A DNA stretch of 64,000 nt from Limnanthes douglasii subsp. nivea (Eukaryota; Streptophyta; Magnoliopsida; Brassicales; Limnanthaceae). The stretch is taken from positions 296,526,009-296,590,008 of the forward strand of contig JAUPFV010000004.1 of NCBI GenBank assembly GCA_036936605.1, read 5' to 3'. Shown here piece by piece: positions 1 through 10,811 of the stretch (the first letter of the stretch is position 1; the number at the start of each line of letters is the position of its first letter). Under the pieces are notes generated by a model. That model had not been told where the DNA came from and ran no database searches. It worked only from the letters and a program-made list of their open reading frames with translations. Both the position numbers and the translations under genes were made by a program.

Positions 1-1
1 T

Positions 2-280
2 GAACTTAGAGTTGCGTTGACGCATCGACGTCGTGAGTTAGTTAAGCCCAAGCCTGAATGTTTAGAGAACGAGAAGTCTTGTGTGGAAGAGGATGTGGAT
101 TTGAAAAAGATTAGTGGCATAGCTAAAGGCGAGAGTTTTTCGGTTTCAAAGATCTGGCAATGGTCGAAGAAAGGAAAGTTTTCGAGTTCGGCTGAAACGG
201 AAACGATGACGATGACGACAGGTATGCCTTCTTCTTTGAGAATGGATTTGCCATGGATGAGTAGAACACAAGAGAAATAA
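2..280 (+). CDS. 3' end of an unidentified host gene (partial)
   Basis: An open frame enters from the left edge (first full codon at position 2) and ends at a TAA at 278-280, giving about 92 C-terminal residues. The tail is basic and Ser/Thr-rich, contains SVSKIWQWSKKGKF and ends in MDLPWMSRTQEK. An apparent start at position 17 is a TTG, so the gene almost certainly begins outside the window. Composition is clearly more GC-rich and codon-like than the AT-rich spacer that follows, which supports real coding sequence. I do not recognise the family. The stretch after the stop looks like a 3' UTR, with AATAA-like signals just downstream. It could instead be a last exon that starts slightly inside the window; no clear acceptor was seen. 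Confidence 0.5.
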   Translation, partial: ELRVALTHRRRELVKPKPECLENEKSCVEEDVDLKKISGIAKGESFSVSKIWQWSKKGKFSSSAETETMTMTTGMPSSLRMDLPWMSRTQEK

Positions 281-1861
281 TAAGATTGTAGTTTTTTAGA
301 TACAATTTAGAAACACTTTTGTGATTGGTTGTAGCTTTGTATGGGTTAGTTGTTTATTATGTATGTGGATGTGGCTTTTGATGTTTGAACATGTTCTTAT
401 TACACACTTCAAATGTTGTTTTGGTCGGAAGAAGTTGATTGTAAGTTTTATAAAGAGTCGGAATATGAATAGCATGAACTCAAATCGGAGCTATTTTACT
501 CCTCTGTATTAGTTAGTAGTTGAACATTGTTAGTAGACGAATGAGTGAGGAGACAAGTGCTCAGGAGACAAGTGGTCTTCTTTATGTCCTTTTGCTCTAT
601 ATGAATATAAATGCCTTTTTTAGAAAATGTTAGTACTATCTTTTGTTAGGGTAATTAATATGATACTTTTTTTTAAAAAAGCGAAAATTATTCGATTATG
701 TGACGGATTAAATTTAAATAATTTTTTATCGAATAGTTCAATAAAATTTGAATATTTTTTCATCAAATGGTTGGTAAAATATAAATACTTTTATATTTTG
801 TTTTTTATGAAAATAAATTTTTTTTTGTTAAAGTTTACCAAGAAATTGATTTAAAAATTAGTTCTAATTTTTTTAAAAATAAAAACGATTTTCTTTTAAA
901 TATATATAAATTTATTTTAAGTTAATAAAAAAAAACAATGAATTAAAACCGGTCAACACCTGCAGGAAAATGTCACTCAAATCATGAACAATACTTTTTT
1001 TTTTTACTTTAAAATTTTATATTCATTAGCCATTAAAAACCTCAACTTCCAAGATATATTTTTAAACAATTGTGAAATTAGAGTTTAGATTTGAACAAAC
1101 CTTTAAGACATATTAAAATCCAAATTGAACAATATTAAATGAATTAAAAAAAGACAATGAATCAACTTTGGAAAATGTCATCCATATCGCTAAGAAAATC
1201 TTATTAATTTTAAATTTATTAAAATTTAAAATTATAATTTCTATTTTTTAATTTTTTTTATAAAATTGCAAATTAAATTTAAATGAAACCTTTTATAATT
1301 AGATGTTAAAAACAACAAAGATGTTTTCGAATTAGGCGTTTTTATAATAAAAACATATAATTCCTGGTCTCATATTTATGTGCTATTTTTTTTAACACCT
1401 AAATTTAATATTCAAAATTAAATGTTATTTTTATTAAAAGATTATATTTATACAAGGCTATATTTAGAACTTTTTTAATCGGAAAAACAAAAACAGAATA
1501 TATTTCTAAAAAATTCAGATAAAAAGAAAAAACTACGACGGATCCCGCTAAACTAAAAGATGAAAAAGATTGTAATTTTTTATAGTTTAATTTTCTGTAA
1601 AATAAATTAAAGAAAAAGGGGAAAGAGAAAGAGTATATGATGCCAAAGAAGATAAAAGTAAGGAATTTTCTTTTATAGTGGTAGCAGATATATTAATATT
1701 TCTTTTAAAATAAAAAATTGAAATTAAAGAAAAAGTGTCCCAAGTACTGTTATGACTTATACGGAACAGATCTAGAGTCGGGCTGAAGTCTACAAATCCT
1801 GAATACTATACTCAATTTACCTTATCCAAATCCATATGCCAAAACAGAAGCAATCGATGCC
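281..1861. other. AT-rich spacer, no gene recognised
   Basis: After the likely 3' UTR (to about 600) the sequence is long A and T runs with short, stop-rich frames. No RNA gene or element boundary was recognised. Small ORFs at 321-512 and 627-854 have low-complexity composition and are treated as chance. Confidence 0.5.
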
Positions 1862-2078
1862 TTCAAGAGGGTAGCCGAGTTGGTTGAGTATGACATTCTT
1901 ATGACAAAAAATCATGAGTTCGAGTCCCTCAACATACGCTTTCTCGGCTGAGCCTGTCACCTAGTATGGTTTACCTTCTAGGGTTGGTTTGCAGGCTATC
2001 GTGTCAGGCTGAGGGTTTACCCTGTGCGCATTCATTGCACTCTGAGTAGCAGTTGCAGGTTCCCTCCGAAAAAAAAAA
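1862..2078 (+). mobile_element. tRNA-derived SINE, Au-like
   Basis: A compact retroposon with an internal RNA polymerase III promoter. The A box TAGCCGAGTTGG lies at 1872-1883 and the B box AGTTCGAGTCC at 1917-1927, spaced as in tRNA genes. The body carries GGTTTACC and TTTACCCTGTGCGCA blocks and a GCAGGTTCCCTCC end, which I recall as typical of plant Au SINEs, followed by a 10-A tail at 2069-2078. The flanks GAAGCAATC (about 1848) and GAAGCATCC (2081) may be an imperfect target duplication. About 217 bp is the right size for this class. Family assignment is from memory; the Pol III boxes and A tail are seen directly. Confidence 0.8.
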
Positions 2079-2170
2079 TGAAGCATCCATTATCATACCA
2101 CCAAATACAAGCTTCTTAATGGTTGAAAATTTAGACTAGATATTCGAGTTTTTTTTTCAAATATTTTTTT

Positions 2171-2290
2171 GGTTGAATATGTCATTTTATGTAGGATTGG
2201 TTTGCATGCTATTGTGTCAAATTAAGAATAAACCTTATACGCACTCGTTGAATAACGGTCACAGATTTTTCCCAAAAAATAAAAAAAATT
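2171..2290 (+). mobile_element. Decayed 3' part of a second Au-like SINE
   Basis: The stretch repeats the 3' body of the SINE just upstream in diverged form: GGATTGGTTTGCATGCTATT, then a diverged TATACGCACTCGTTGAATAACGG and an A-rich end after TTTTTCCC. The Pol III boxes are lost or too decayed to place. It lies about 90 bp from the first copy in the same orientation. Confidence 0.55.
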
Positions 2291-2366
2291 ACAGGATGTA
2301 ATGTTCGGTTAAAGAAAATTAAACCCAACTACACGAAAACAATTCAAAAAAATTAAAACATATTAC

Positions 2367-2463
2367 GTCGATTTACAGACTATTGCGTCAAATCGACAGT
2401 TATTATATATACGCACTAGTCCTATTTGAATAGCGGCGGCGAATTCTCGCCTCGAAAACAAAA
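2367..2463 (+). mobile_element. Decayed 3' part of a third Au-like SINE
   Basis: A third match to the same SINE tail: CGATTTACAGACTATTGCGTC, ATACGCACTAGTCC, then GAATAGCGGCGGCGAATTC and an A-rich end. Same orientation as the two copies upstream, more diverged, with no recognisable 5' promoter boxes. Confidence 0.5.
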
Positions 2464-3190
2464 CATGAGCTTCTTCACGTGTCTTAGGATTGGAAGGTTA
2501 ACGCAACAAATGCTTTAACCTCATTGACACATTTTGTGTTAAGTTACTTCACTAATCTATCGCGAGTGGATCCGATCTAACAATTGTTGTTAATTGATTT
2601 TGGTATTTTATAGTTAATTTTGATACAAATATCACGAATATGCGATGACCATATTTAGCAACAAACAAAAAAGACAAGTGTCAAGAGTGAACTAAAGAAA
2701 TGTTAGATCACCGCCTCCATCTTAAATAGATCATGGACAATAGGAGGAAGGTCCAATTTTATAATTAAAGATATTAGAAAGATTGGTTATGAAGGTGTCT
2801 CGAACACTCAACATAGGCATGTGACTTTTATAGGGTTAGCTTGGAAAAAGACTCAACATAGGCATGTGACTCAACATAGGCAGTAATTCGGAAAAGCTAT
2901 GTTTTTAAAAAAAAAATTCAGTGGGTTACTTAGGTTTTTATATTAATTAGTTTTTCTATACATTATTTAGGTATTTGATAGTTTTTTATATTAATTAGAT
3001 TTTTTTTATTAATTTAGTCTTTATATTAATTATATTTCTTATTAATTTAGTTTTTTTTATGTTAATTAGATTAATCAATAAAATGAGTTGAGATTTATCA
3101 CAACCGGTCTATAAATAGAAGAAGATATGTTTTGCTACGTGGTGAGACAAGACAAAAGACGAATGACGGTTCAGAGAAAATCAGCGAGAT

Positions 3191-3274
3191 TGTTTGTAAA
3201 GAGTATAGTAAGGTAGAAGATAAACACTTGAATGTTTGTAAAGAGTATAGTAAGGTAGAAGATAAACACTTGAA
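3191..3274 (+). repeat. 42-bp tandem duplication inside the Copia-D LTR
   Basis: Two adjacent copies of a 42-bp unit starting TGTTTGTAAAGAGTATAGTA (3191-3232 and 3233-3274), identical by eye, so the duplication is recent relative to the LTR. Confidence 0.9.
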
Positions 3275-3372
3275 TAAACATTCTGAGATTCACAAATTCT
3301 CTGTAAATCTAGAAGAGAGTTTTGTAACAAAGAAGTGATTGAGTACTTAGTGGTTGAGAGTTTTCTTGTAAC

Positions 3373-3374
<2 letters not shown>

Positions 3375-3431
<57 letters not shown>
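3375..3431. repeat. (AT)n microsatellite
   Basis: About 28 uninterrupted AT dinucleotides within the downstream part of the Copia-D LTR. Confidence 0.95.
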
Positions 3432-3434
<3 letters not shown>

Positions 3435-3718
3435 ATTCGTCACCCGTGGATATAGGAGGTCTTCACAATCCGAATTGCGTTAAATTTCTTGTTGTGCGAT
3501 TGACTTAATTTTTATGTTCTTATTTGTTAACTTTATTTTTGAAATAAGATAAGAGTCGAAGCTCGTATTACCCCATACAGCCTCTCAAATAGGTGTTCGG
3601 TAATTGTTGGTCACTATTTCGGTTGAATGGCTAGGATTCAGTATAATAAGGATTCAATATAATAAGTCTTGTTAAGGTAGAGTTAGATCTCGTTCTAATA
3701 TTGTTGGTTTTCCTAACA

Positions 3719-5000
3719 AATAGTGTGTGAGCATGATAATCTGATATCAATATTTATTGTTGGTGAAGAAGACAGATTTTAAAGACGAAGATTGCGGATC
3801 TTGGAGTAAAGTTAAGCACAATCATAATGATGGATTCCGTGAGGGCGTATTAGATTCAAGCTATCTATTAGATTGGAAAACACTTTAACACTGTGAGGTA
3901 TGTCCGTGAATTTAAACGTAACTGTTTATAGGTATGTTAGATGTGGAAGTGTTTGAGTATAACGGTGGAGATGGATGACATAAGGTCTTTCATGACTCAC
4001 ATGTTGTTAAGGAGGCTGATCGGACTGATGGTGTTTTATTCCTCGATAGGTCCGTAGTTGAAGAAACGTCTAGCGTGGTGAATATATCCAGTGAGATTCG
4101 ACTAGGGGCAGTTGAAGGCTTGTCGAAGCAGGTGAAGATTCAATCCAGGAAGTGCCTGAAGAGGTTTAGGACTAGCAATGACATAATAGTGAACCGATCA
4201 CTCACTCGTTATTGCTCTAAATTTGGTATGCCTAGGCGTATAATCTTGAAGAGTACCTTGAAGCATGAAATAACTGAGAAGATGATCTGTAGCTTACTTG
4301 GAGTAAAGGTTATGCTTATGACATCTATACTAAACAAGAGGTTGAGTGAAGGACTTGTTTGGGCAACTATTATCGTTAGTAGGATCCCTTGGAATTTCCT
4401 TCGTCAGGGAGATGTAATAGGTGCTAAAGGTGGAGCTGGCATTTGAACATAAGGGTGAAGACCTAGATGCCTCTACGGAATCTATTTTCAAGCGAGTTTG
4501 GGTTTGACCTTTGAAAGGAAGTTCAACCATTGTTGGGTTTGGGTTTTGACTTGAAGTTTGATGTGTCAAAGGCTTCAAATGTTCAAACTGTGGAGAAATT
4601 ATCAAATGTTGCTCGGTCTGATCTTAGGATATGTCAGATGGATGTTACTACCGCTTTCTTGGATGTAGGAGGTCGAGAGACTAGTCTATTGGGGAGTATT
4701 GCCTCGATAGAGTTCAGAGACTGCATGAGAATTGATCACTCCAGACGTGTAGGTGGACAGTTTATCTCTAGGGAGTAGTTAAACCATCGGGGTAACAAAT
4801 ACTGGAGTTGCTAGCTTGGGTGGAGAATTGGTAAGTGTAGGACATAAGTAACTCGAAACATAATCTTCTTTTTAAAATGAGTATCCTATATTATTAGATT
4901 TTTATATTAGTTAGATCTTATATATTAATTAAATATTATATTAATCTAGTCTTTTATATTAATTAGATTTTTTATTAACTGGATCTTCTATAATTGTATA
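3719..5000 (+). pseudogene. Copia-D internal remnant with reverse transcriptase fragment
   Basis: This follows the LTR and its weak primer site. Short frames at 4075-4446 and 4530-4778 are all that remain. In the second, QMDVTTAFLD (about 4635-4664) matches the first catalytic-Asp motif of copia reverse transcriptases, usually followed by an acidic ...EEEIYM stretch that is lost here. No gag, protease or integrase is recognisable, and the internal region is far shorter than a full copia polyprotein, so large deletions are likely. From about 4880 repeated TTATATTAATTAGATT-like blocks resemble the U3 of the upstream LTR and may be a truncated 3' LTR. Confidence 0.5.
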
Positions 5001-6199
5001 TAATTATATTAATTGTTTGTGAAAAAACAAATGTTTTCGATTACGAAATTAAGTGAAGATAAATGAGGTAAATAAGAAAAAAAAAGTCGCGTAAATATGA
5101 CTTTCATTGCGAAGAAGAAATTGTGTTACACTTTTTTATTTTTAAAATGTCATATCTTTCAAATCATAGCTTAAAAAAATCTAAAAATACCATTGATTTT
5201 TTTAAGACGTACAAAACTACATCCATGATTTTTTTTTAAAATTATTTTAATGCACGTGTTTGCGAAAATAAGAGTAATCAGGTTGTGAAATTAGTCTCAA
5301 ATCTTTTTTGTTCTAGTTACGTAATTAAGAATAATTTGGTTGCAAAAATAAGATGAAAAAATTATCCAAAAATATCACTCATAGATTTCTTTTGTTTGTC
5401 TTTAAAAACTATAAATATTCTTATGTTTTTGTTTGAATTAGACTTTGAAAAATACAGAGTTTTGAAGGCTACGAATAATTACGAACACAATAATTGGTAA
5501 ATTAAAAACAAAATGGAATAATTTAACTAATTTATATAGTAGGTTTCACTAAAATTTATTACAAAATTTTTTAATTTAAGAGATTTGTAAATTTTTATTT
5601 TAAAAAATACAAATTACAAATCTAAAAGTGTAATTTTTTTTTAATTCTTTTACTTTGAAATCTAAAATTATTGTTGATAGATTTTATATAATAAATTATT
5701 ATTAATCAAATTAAAATTTTGAAAGATTATTAGTAATTTTAATTACTCTCAGATAGCTATCTATAACTTGCACTATCGTATAAAAACCAAAGCGTACACT
5801 TCTATTATTTGAACTTAGAATTGATTAGATTAGACTCATAACTTGCACTATCATATAAAAACCATTTATTATTTAAACCTAGAATTGAGTAGATTGGACT
5901 AAAATTATTGTATATAACATGTGTTATATATACGATATTTTGAAGTCCAATCACATATAACATACTTTATAACGTGTCATGTGTATATATAAAATTTAAA
6001 TAGTTTAGGTATAAACTCACTTTCAATATATATCTTATAATTGTATAAAGGTATATAATTATTTATTATAAAACATGTTTTACATTTTATGTTTATAATT
6101 CAAGTATTATAATTTTTAAAATTTAACATAATATAATATATTTTAATTTTATACATATTATTTTTAAAATTTTAAAATTTCGGTTTATAATTTTTATAA
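5001..6199. other. AT-rich spacer with a tandem duplication
   Basis: No gene seen. A diverged tandem duplication of about 75 bp lies at roughly 5762-5905; both copies contain ATAACTTGCACTATC, TATAAAAACC and a TAGAATTGA(T/G)TAGATT block. The rest is A/T runs. Confidence 0.5.
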
Positions 6200-7069
6200 C
6201 ATAATATAACATAGGTATTGTCTTAGAAGTTTATAGGGATAGCTGGATGCTTGAGCTGTGATTTAGTTGCAGAGATTTGCTGATCCTAACGGTTGAGACA
6301 AGATATAGAAGACTGGTGACCATTGGGTCTAAGAACATATATAATGATGATAAGCATGGTGGTCTGAAGTGAGTTGAACCGAAGCATTCTTATATGAAGC
6401 GAGCTAAACCGTAGCACCATTGTTGAGCTAAAATGGAGTATTCAATTTGTTAGGTCTTCTATTTTAGTATTAATATATTAATTAAATCATCTATATTGAT
6501 CGTGTCTTCTATATTAATTATGATTTGATATTTATGAGGTTTCTTATATTAATAAATTAATAGTTATTTCAGCCATTTATTAAAGGGCTTTAATCCGGCA
6601 TTTGATGAAAAATTAAGATTTTCTCTAAACCTATAAATAGAAGAAGATATTGCAATCCGATGTGTGATTCGACTTAATTTTAGAGAGAAGATTACGCAAG
6701 CTGCATATTTCCTCAAAGAGTGAAATAACTCTAGGTCTTTTGAGATATAAGTATGGTGAGAGACAAAAACTCATAAGTGGGTTATGTGAATCATGTCATC
6801 TTTTGTTACAAAGAGTGGTTGACTCTTTTATGTTCGTAAAGTAGTTTTGTAATCTTCTTATATATAAAAGAGTGTCTATTGCCCGTGGATGTAGGATTTC
6901 TTCACGATCTGAACCACGTTAAATATTATATGGAGTGTTTGGTTTTATTACGCTTTATATTACTTATTGTTACATCTTGTACAAAGTAATTAGACTGTTC
7001 TTTCGTAAGTTTTTCTAATCGTATATGAGTTATTGCATTCGAACGAACAATGTATTGGTTCCTTTAATA
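6200..7069 (+). mobile_element. Solo or truncated copia LTR of the Copia-A family
   Basis: Collinear with the Copia-A 5' LTR at 9976-10811. Shared blocks include TTAGTTGCAGAG, GACTGGTGACCA, ACCGTAGCACCA, CCTATAAATAGAAGAAG (TATA region near 6630), GAATCATGTCATCTTTTGTTA and GTGGATGTAGGATTTCTTCAC. The first ~100 bp of the full LTR are missing or too diverged to follow, and the end (CCTTTAATA) has lost the terminal CA. No internal copia sequence is attached on either side, so this is either a solo LTR or the remnant of a deleted copy. No target duplication could be assigned. Confidence 0.65.
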
Positions 7070-7447
7070 ATTTTATTTATAACCCAATACCATTTGCACA
7101 TAATCTCGTAACATTGATGTAAATTTTGAATCTCAGTCTGATACTATTGAAGCTAGAGCAACATGAAGCCTCATAATATCACGCACATATAAATGAGCAT
7201 ATTGGTCCAGTGTAGTAGTAACTTTAACTCGTACAAGTGTGATATTGTTTTCAATTATCCATGATCAGACAAATTAAATCATGTCCATTTTGAGTTTGTA
7301 GTGACCTTTAGACGAAAGTTATTGCCACATGTTCCCATATTCATCCGGAAATAAGTAAAGGTTGGAGCAACCCATCAAGTTTTTTATGTTCAATTTTGAC
7401 TTGTTGACATATTAAACATTGACTAATATATTTAAAAAAAAATTCCA

Positions 7448-7822
7448 TGGTGTGGATTATTTTCGACTGAGGGTAATTTGGTTAGGTGTTTTGTGGTGTT
7501 TTAAAGGTAATTAATGTTTTAGTGTTTTGTAGTGAGAGATTTAAGCTGCCTGGTTGTATTAAATGTTCATTACCCTCATGAATGAAAGTGGTTAGGTATT
7601 TATACCCTTAATTATGGGCCATATGGGCTTTCGGGTCATACTTATGAAACCGAGTCGAGTTCAAAAACTCATTAGTTATTAAGCACATAAGCAATTAGCT
7701 TAGTCATAAAGTGATTAGTTTTTAATACATTAGTCCTGTTCGGATGGTTTAGTGGGTGGTTTTTATCCGAATTTCCCATGTCCGGTTTCTACAGTGAGTG
7801 GTGATAAAATCCAGACTCATCA
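7448..7822 (-). mobile_element. Solo LTR of the Gypsy-1-related family (minus strand)
   Basis: Read on the minus strand it begins TGATGAGTCTGG and ends CACACCA, the same termini as the Gypsy-1 LTR (TGATGAGTCCG...CACACCA). It shares ACCCGAAAGCCCATA, GGGTATAAATACC (TATA box), TAATACAACCAGGCAGCT and CTCTCACTAC blocks with the solo LTR at 52.7 kb. The flanks TTCCA (7443-7447) and TTCCC (7823-7827) look like a 5-bp target duplication with one later change. No internal element sequence adjoins it, as expected after LTR-LTR recombination. It is 375 bp, shorter than the 513-bp Gypsy-1 LTR, so it represents a related subfamily. Confidence 0.85.
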
Positions 7823-7842
7823 TTCCCGACCATCAATAATAG

Positions 7843-8460
7843 TCATTCAAATTCGTTTACATCATTGTACTCCCAACAACCTTGATTATCTCTAAAATCA
7901 ATCCAAATATTATGCTGGAGCTTTTTAGAAACATCCACTTCTACCCAACCGTAACAGACATTGTGGTATGCTCTTTTTCCATGAATTTTGATCATTAAAG
8001 GTTCACTTATTGAAACTGTAATTGTGTTGATGATATTCTCATTATACAGAAATTCGGGCACTTTCTCTATTCTTATCCAAACATGCGTTGTAGCACATTC
8101 TTGTTATGTTGTATTTTTTTATCCACTTAAGCAACCTCATTTCTTAATTTCCGATAGTCCAAACATTCCTTGACCAAATCTTGCACAAGTCTATTTTCGA
8201 GTCGAATTTTAAAAGAGTGTGTCATCTAGAATATTTGTAATCATATTCAAATTTCTACGTTTGGAGAAATTGTATTAAAATATTTCTTTTTGGTAATCCT
8301 TGTGTGAAATTTTCAACTAGTGTGAACTTTCTAGTAAGCTTAAGTTGTTCTTGAAATTGTTGAAAAAATTGTATAGAGACATGATCAGAATTGCACTTTG
8401 CAGTCATACAAACCAGAAAATTACATTCTCTTGATAATTCTGATCCATTTCTATACAATC
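7843..8460 (-). pseudogene. DUF4283-type (LINE ORF1-like) pseudogene fragment
   Basis: Minus-strand frames (8458-8255, then 8061-7843) can be read as one decayed protein. The first contains FTQGLPKRNILIQF, like the end of the DUF4283 beta-strand core. The second contains VPEFLYNENIINTITVSIS, followed by GWVEVDVSKKLQHNIWIDF. In the family this is the IP(I/V)W..LP...L..IAS..G.PL section followed by ARV.VE.D..K..P..VWI. DUF4283 proteins are typical first ORFs of plant L1-type LINEs. Stops and frameshifts separate the pieces, and neither the zinc knuckle nor a reverse transcriptase was found next to it. Assignment rests on motif resemblance only. Confidence 0.5.
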
Positions 8461-9699
8461 ACAAAAAGATATTGAGAGAAGAACAAGACATAGGAAGGAT
8501 CCACATGAATCAAGTGATGCAAAATGTCTTCTTGGAGATCAAGAGAGCGCTGGTCAGAGCGTTTTCCATCACTTATGGGAGCATTTTTCTTCAGATGACT
8601 ATTCATATTTCACATCTCTCCTTCCGGATCGAATGACTAAAAACTCCATTTCAGTACTGACACATTTGAAAAAATTAATTACCACTTGCGTAAATCTGAA
8701 TTTATTACCAAAATTGCACCAACTAAATTCAAGATCTCAATCTAGCTATGATAAAAAAAATTTAATATTATAGTTTATATTTAATAATAAATTATAAATA
8801 TCCATGTTTGATATTTTCTCCCACACAACCAATTAATAACATATTTATTTTCATCGGATTTTATTATTTGTTTTTGCTCTCTAGGTGTTTTATGAAATAC
8901 TAGCTTTCCCCGACTAAAAACCATTTGAAAGATACAATCTAAAACCTAGTTACTAACTAACTAAATAAACAAATCTAATCAAAATAGAGTTAATACTAAA
9001 ATAATACAAATAACATTAATAAAGGAAAAAACCCAAAACAAATGATCTAAAAGTTAGATTTCTTATTCAAATTTAGTAACTTAGTGCATTCATTTTGATA
9101 AGCATATATGTATGGTAATATAAATATTTCAAGTGTTTTATTTCATGCCGAAGTGACATCGAGCAACTCAACAAACAACAATAATAAACAATAAACCTCC
9201 GTCGCGGACTCTCGTTCCCCGGTTTTGGTATTAGATTTTAGGGTTTGGCCATTCTTGTGTTAGTTTCTTATGCATGACACACTTTTACCTTCTCAGGTAA
9301 ATCCTCCATATGAATGGCTACAACCCACCTGATATTCACATTCTTCATTTATATATGCTTAACATGTACATTACCTAACCATGTTGACCATGTTCATGTC
9401 ATGTAGACAGTTACTACAAGTCCATTTCCAGTTCAATAGAGTCACATCAAAAAGCCCGATAGCTTTGACATCTATCTTTAATGCTTCGGACACAACTTGT
9501 ATATCATTTACCTCCTTTTAAGTGTTTGGCCGCTGCTTTCACAATGGTTCCTGATTGGTTTCTATTAACATGACATGTAGCTTCAAGTTACAAAATGGAT
9601 TAAAATCAAGTGTGTACAAAATATTATATATATTTTAAACAAAATATAAACATACGAGTAAAAATATATTAATATTTCAGTTAGAATTGGAAATACAAA
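8461..9699. other. No confident gene; faint RNase H-like trace on the minus strand
   Basis: Mostly AT-rich. Minus-strand translation around 9600-9480 gives fragments resembling the RVT_3 RNase H fold of LINE-type or plant nuclease genes (GTIVKAAAKHLKGG..., then SEALKIDVKAIGLFDVTLLN), but with frame breaks and no complete active site. Treated as a very decayed retroposon piece at best. Confidence 0.25.
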
Positions 9700-9975
9700 T
9701 ATATCTTTCGTCCAAATGTAATTGCATTCTCTTCATATTCATGTAGTAGAAGCGTTTGAAAATATCAAGATTATTAACGGGCGTAAACATTTTTTTTCTC
9801 CACAAATGTTACTAAGCAACCATTAAATCATGAATTATTCACCAATTTTCCAATTCATTCTTCACCTATTTCATATCTGAAAATACTCGTTCAACACTTG
9901 CGGTGACCACTGGTAATGACAAAGGTAGCTTCAAAGAATGTGACACCAACTCAAATATCATGCATTCCTTTATAC
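9700..9975 (-). pseudogene. hAT transposase pseudogene, C-terminal part (dimerisation domain)
   Basis: Minus-strand translation gives LPLSLPVVTASVERVFSDMK, the conserved start of the hAT C-terminal dimerisation domain. Further on comes GCLVTFVEKKMF (family consensus LVT(F/Y)IE(R/K)..F). Stops interrupt the frame (for example directly after DMK). The rest of the gene lies at 26043-27960 on the same strand: Copia-A, with Gypsy-1 inside it, was inserted between the two halves. The break falls just upstream of the dimerisation domain. The family is the TTF/ZMYM1-type hAT-like transposase common in plants. Confidence 0.75.
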
Positions 9976-10811
9976 TGTTGGGTGTATGCCAGAAGTAACT
10001 CGTCAGCAGAGGTACTGACGTATGATTACATGGGCATAGTTAGATTTGACATAACATGTATTATGTAAGAACTGTTGAAACTCTCTCAACCTTGAGCCGT
10101 GACTTAGTTGCAGAGACGTCTGCTGATCCTATGGGGTGATACAAGTTGTCGAAGACTGGTGACTACTGTGTCGAAGTAAATATGTGTTAAGCCAAAGCAG
10201 GCTGATCCGAAGCAGGATGGTCTAAAGCGAGCTGATCTGAAACATGACTATGATCTGAAGCAAGCTGGACCGTAGCACCACAACTAGACCAAAACAGAGT
10301 ATGCTATTTGATAGGTCTCGTATATTATGAGGTTTCTTTTTTAATAGATTGGAAATAATTTCAGTCTTAGATCAATGAGCTTTAATATGGAACTTCTGAT
10401 GAAGAATTAGGGTTTCTTTAAACATATAAATAGAAGAAGGCATTGCTTTGCAATGTTTGATGTGATTATAAGAGCTGTGTATTTTCTAAAATAGTGAAAT
10501 GACTCAAGGTTTTTTGAGAGATACGTGAGGTGAGAGATAAACACCGAAGAGAGGATTGTATGAATCATGTCATCTTTTGTTAAAAACAATGATTGAGTCT
10601 TTGTGTTTGAATTGTCTTTCTGTAACCTACTTGTTTATCAACATAATGTATGCTTCTTGTGGATGTAAGATATCTTATGTGTTTGGTTTTATTACGCTTT
10701 ATTTTATTTATTGCACGTCTTGTACATGCCAATTAAATTATTCTTTCGTAGGTTTATTTTAATCGTATATTGGTTCTTGCATCGGTCGAACGATAATGGT
10801 TTCCTTCAACA
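9976..10811 (+). mobile_element. Copia-A 5' LTR
   Basis: Begins TGTTGGGTGTATGCC and ends TTCCTTCAACA. A TATA region (ATATAAATAGAAGAAGG, near 10424) and the GTGGATGTAAGATATCTT R/U5 block are visible. The U3 part carries degenerate sub-repeats around CTGATCCGAAGCA at about 10190-10275. A diverged primer site (TAGTGTCGTAAGC) follows immediately, similar in form to the Copia-D one. Confidence 0.8.

Larger units (their letters stand above)
2701..3718 (+). mobile_element. Copia-type LTR (Copia-D)
   Basis: A likely LTR that begins TGTTAGATCA and ends CCTAACA. It holds T-rich repeats of TTATATTAATTAGATT in the U3 part, a CTATAAATAGAAGAAGAT TATA region near 3110, and the CACCCGTGGAT...CTTCACAATCC...GTTAAAT block shared with the copia LTRs at 6.2-7.1 and 10-10.8 kb. 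A weak initiator-Met-like primer site (TAGTGTGTGAGCA) follows at about 3721. The start is the less certain edge. The LTR is old and contains a 42-bp tandem duplication and a TA microsatellite. Confidence 0.55.

Noticed and set aside
1862..1930. A true tRNA gene at the SINE head
   Set aside because: A and B boxes are present, but the acceptor and anticodon stems do not close, and the A-tailed body follows.
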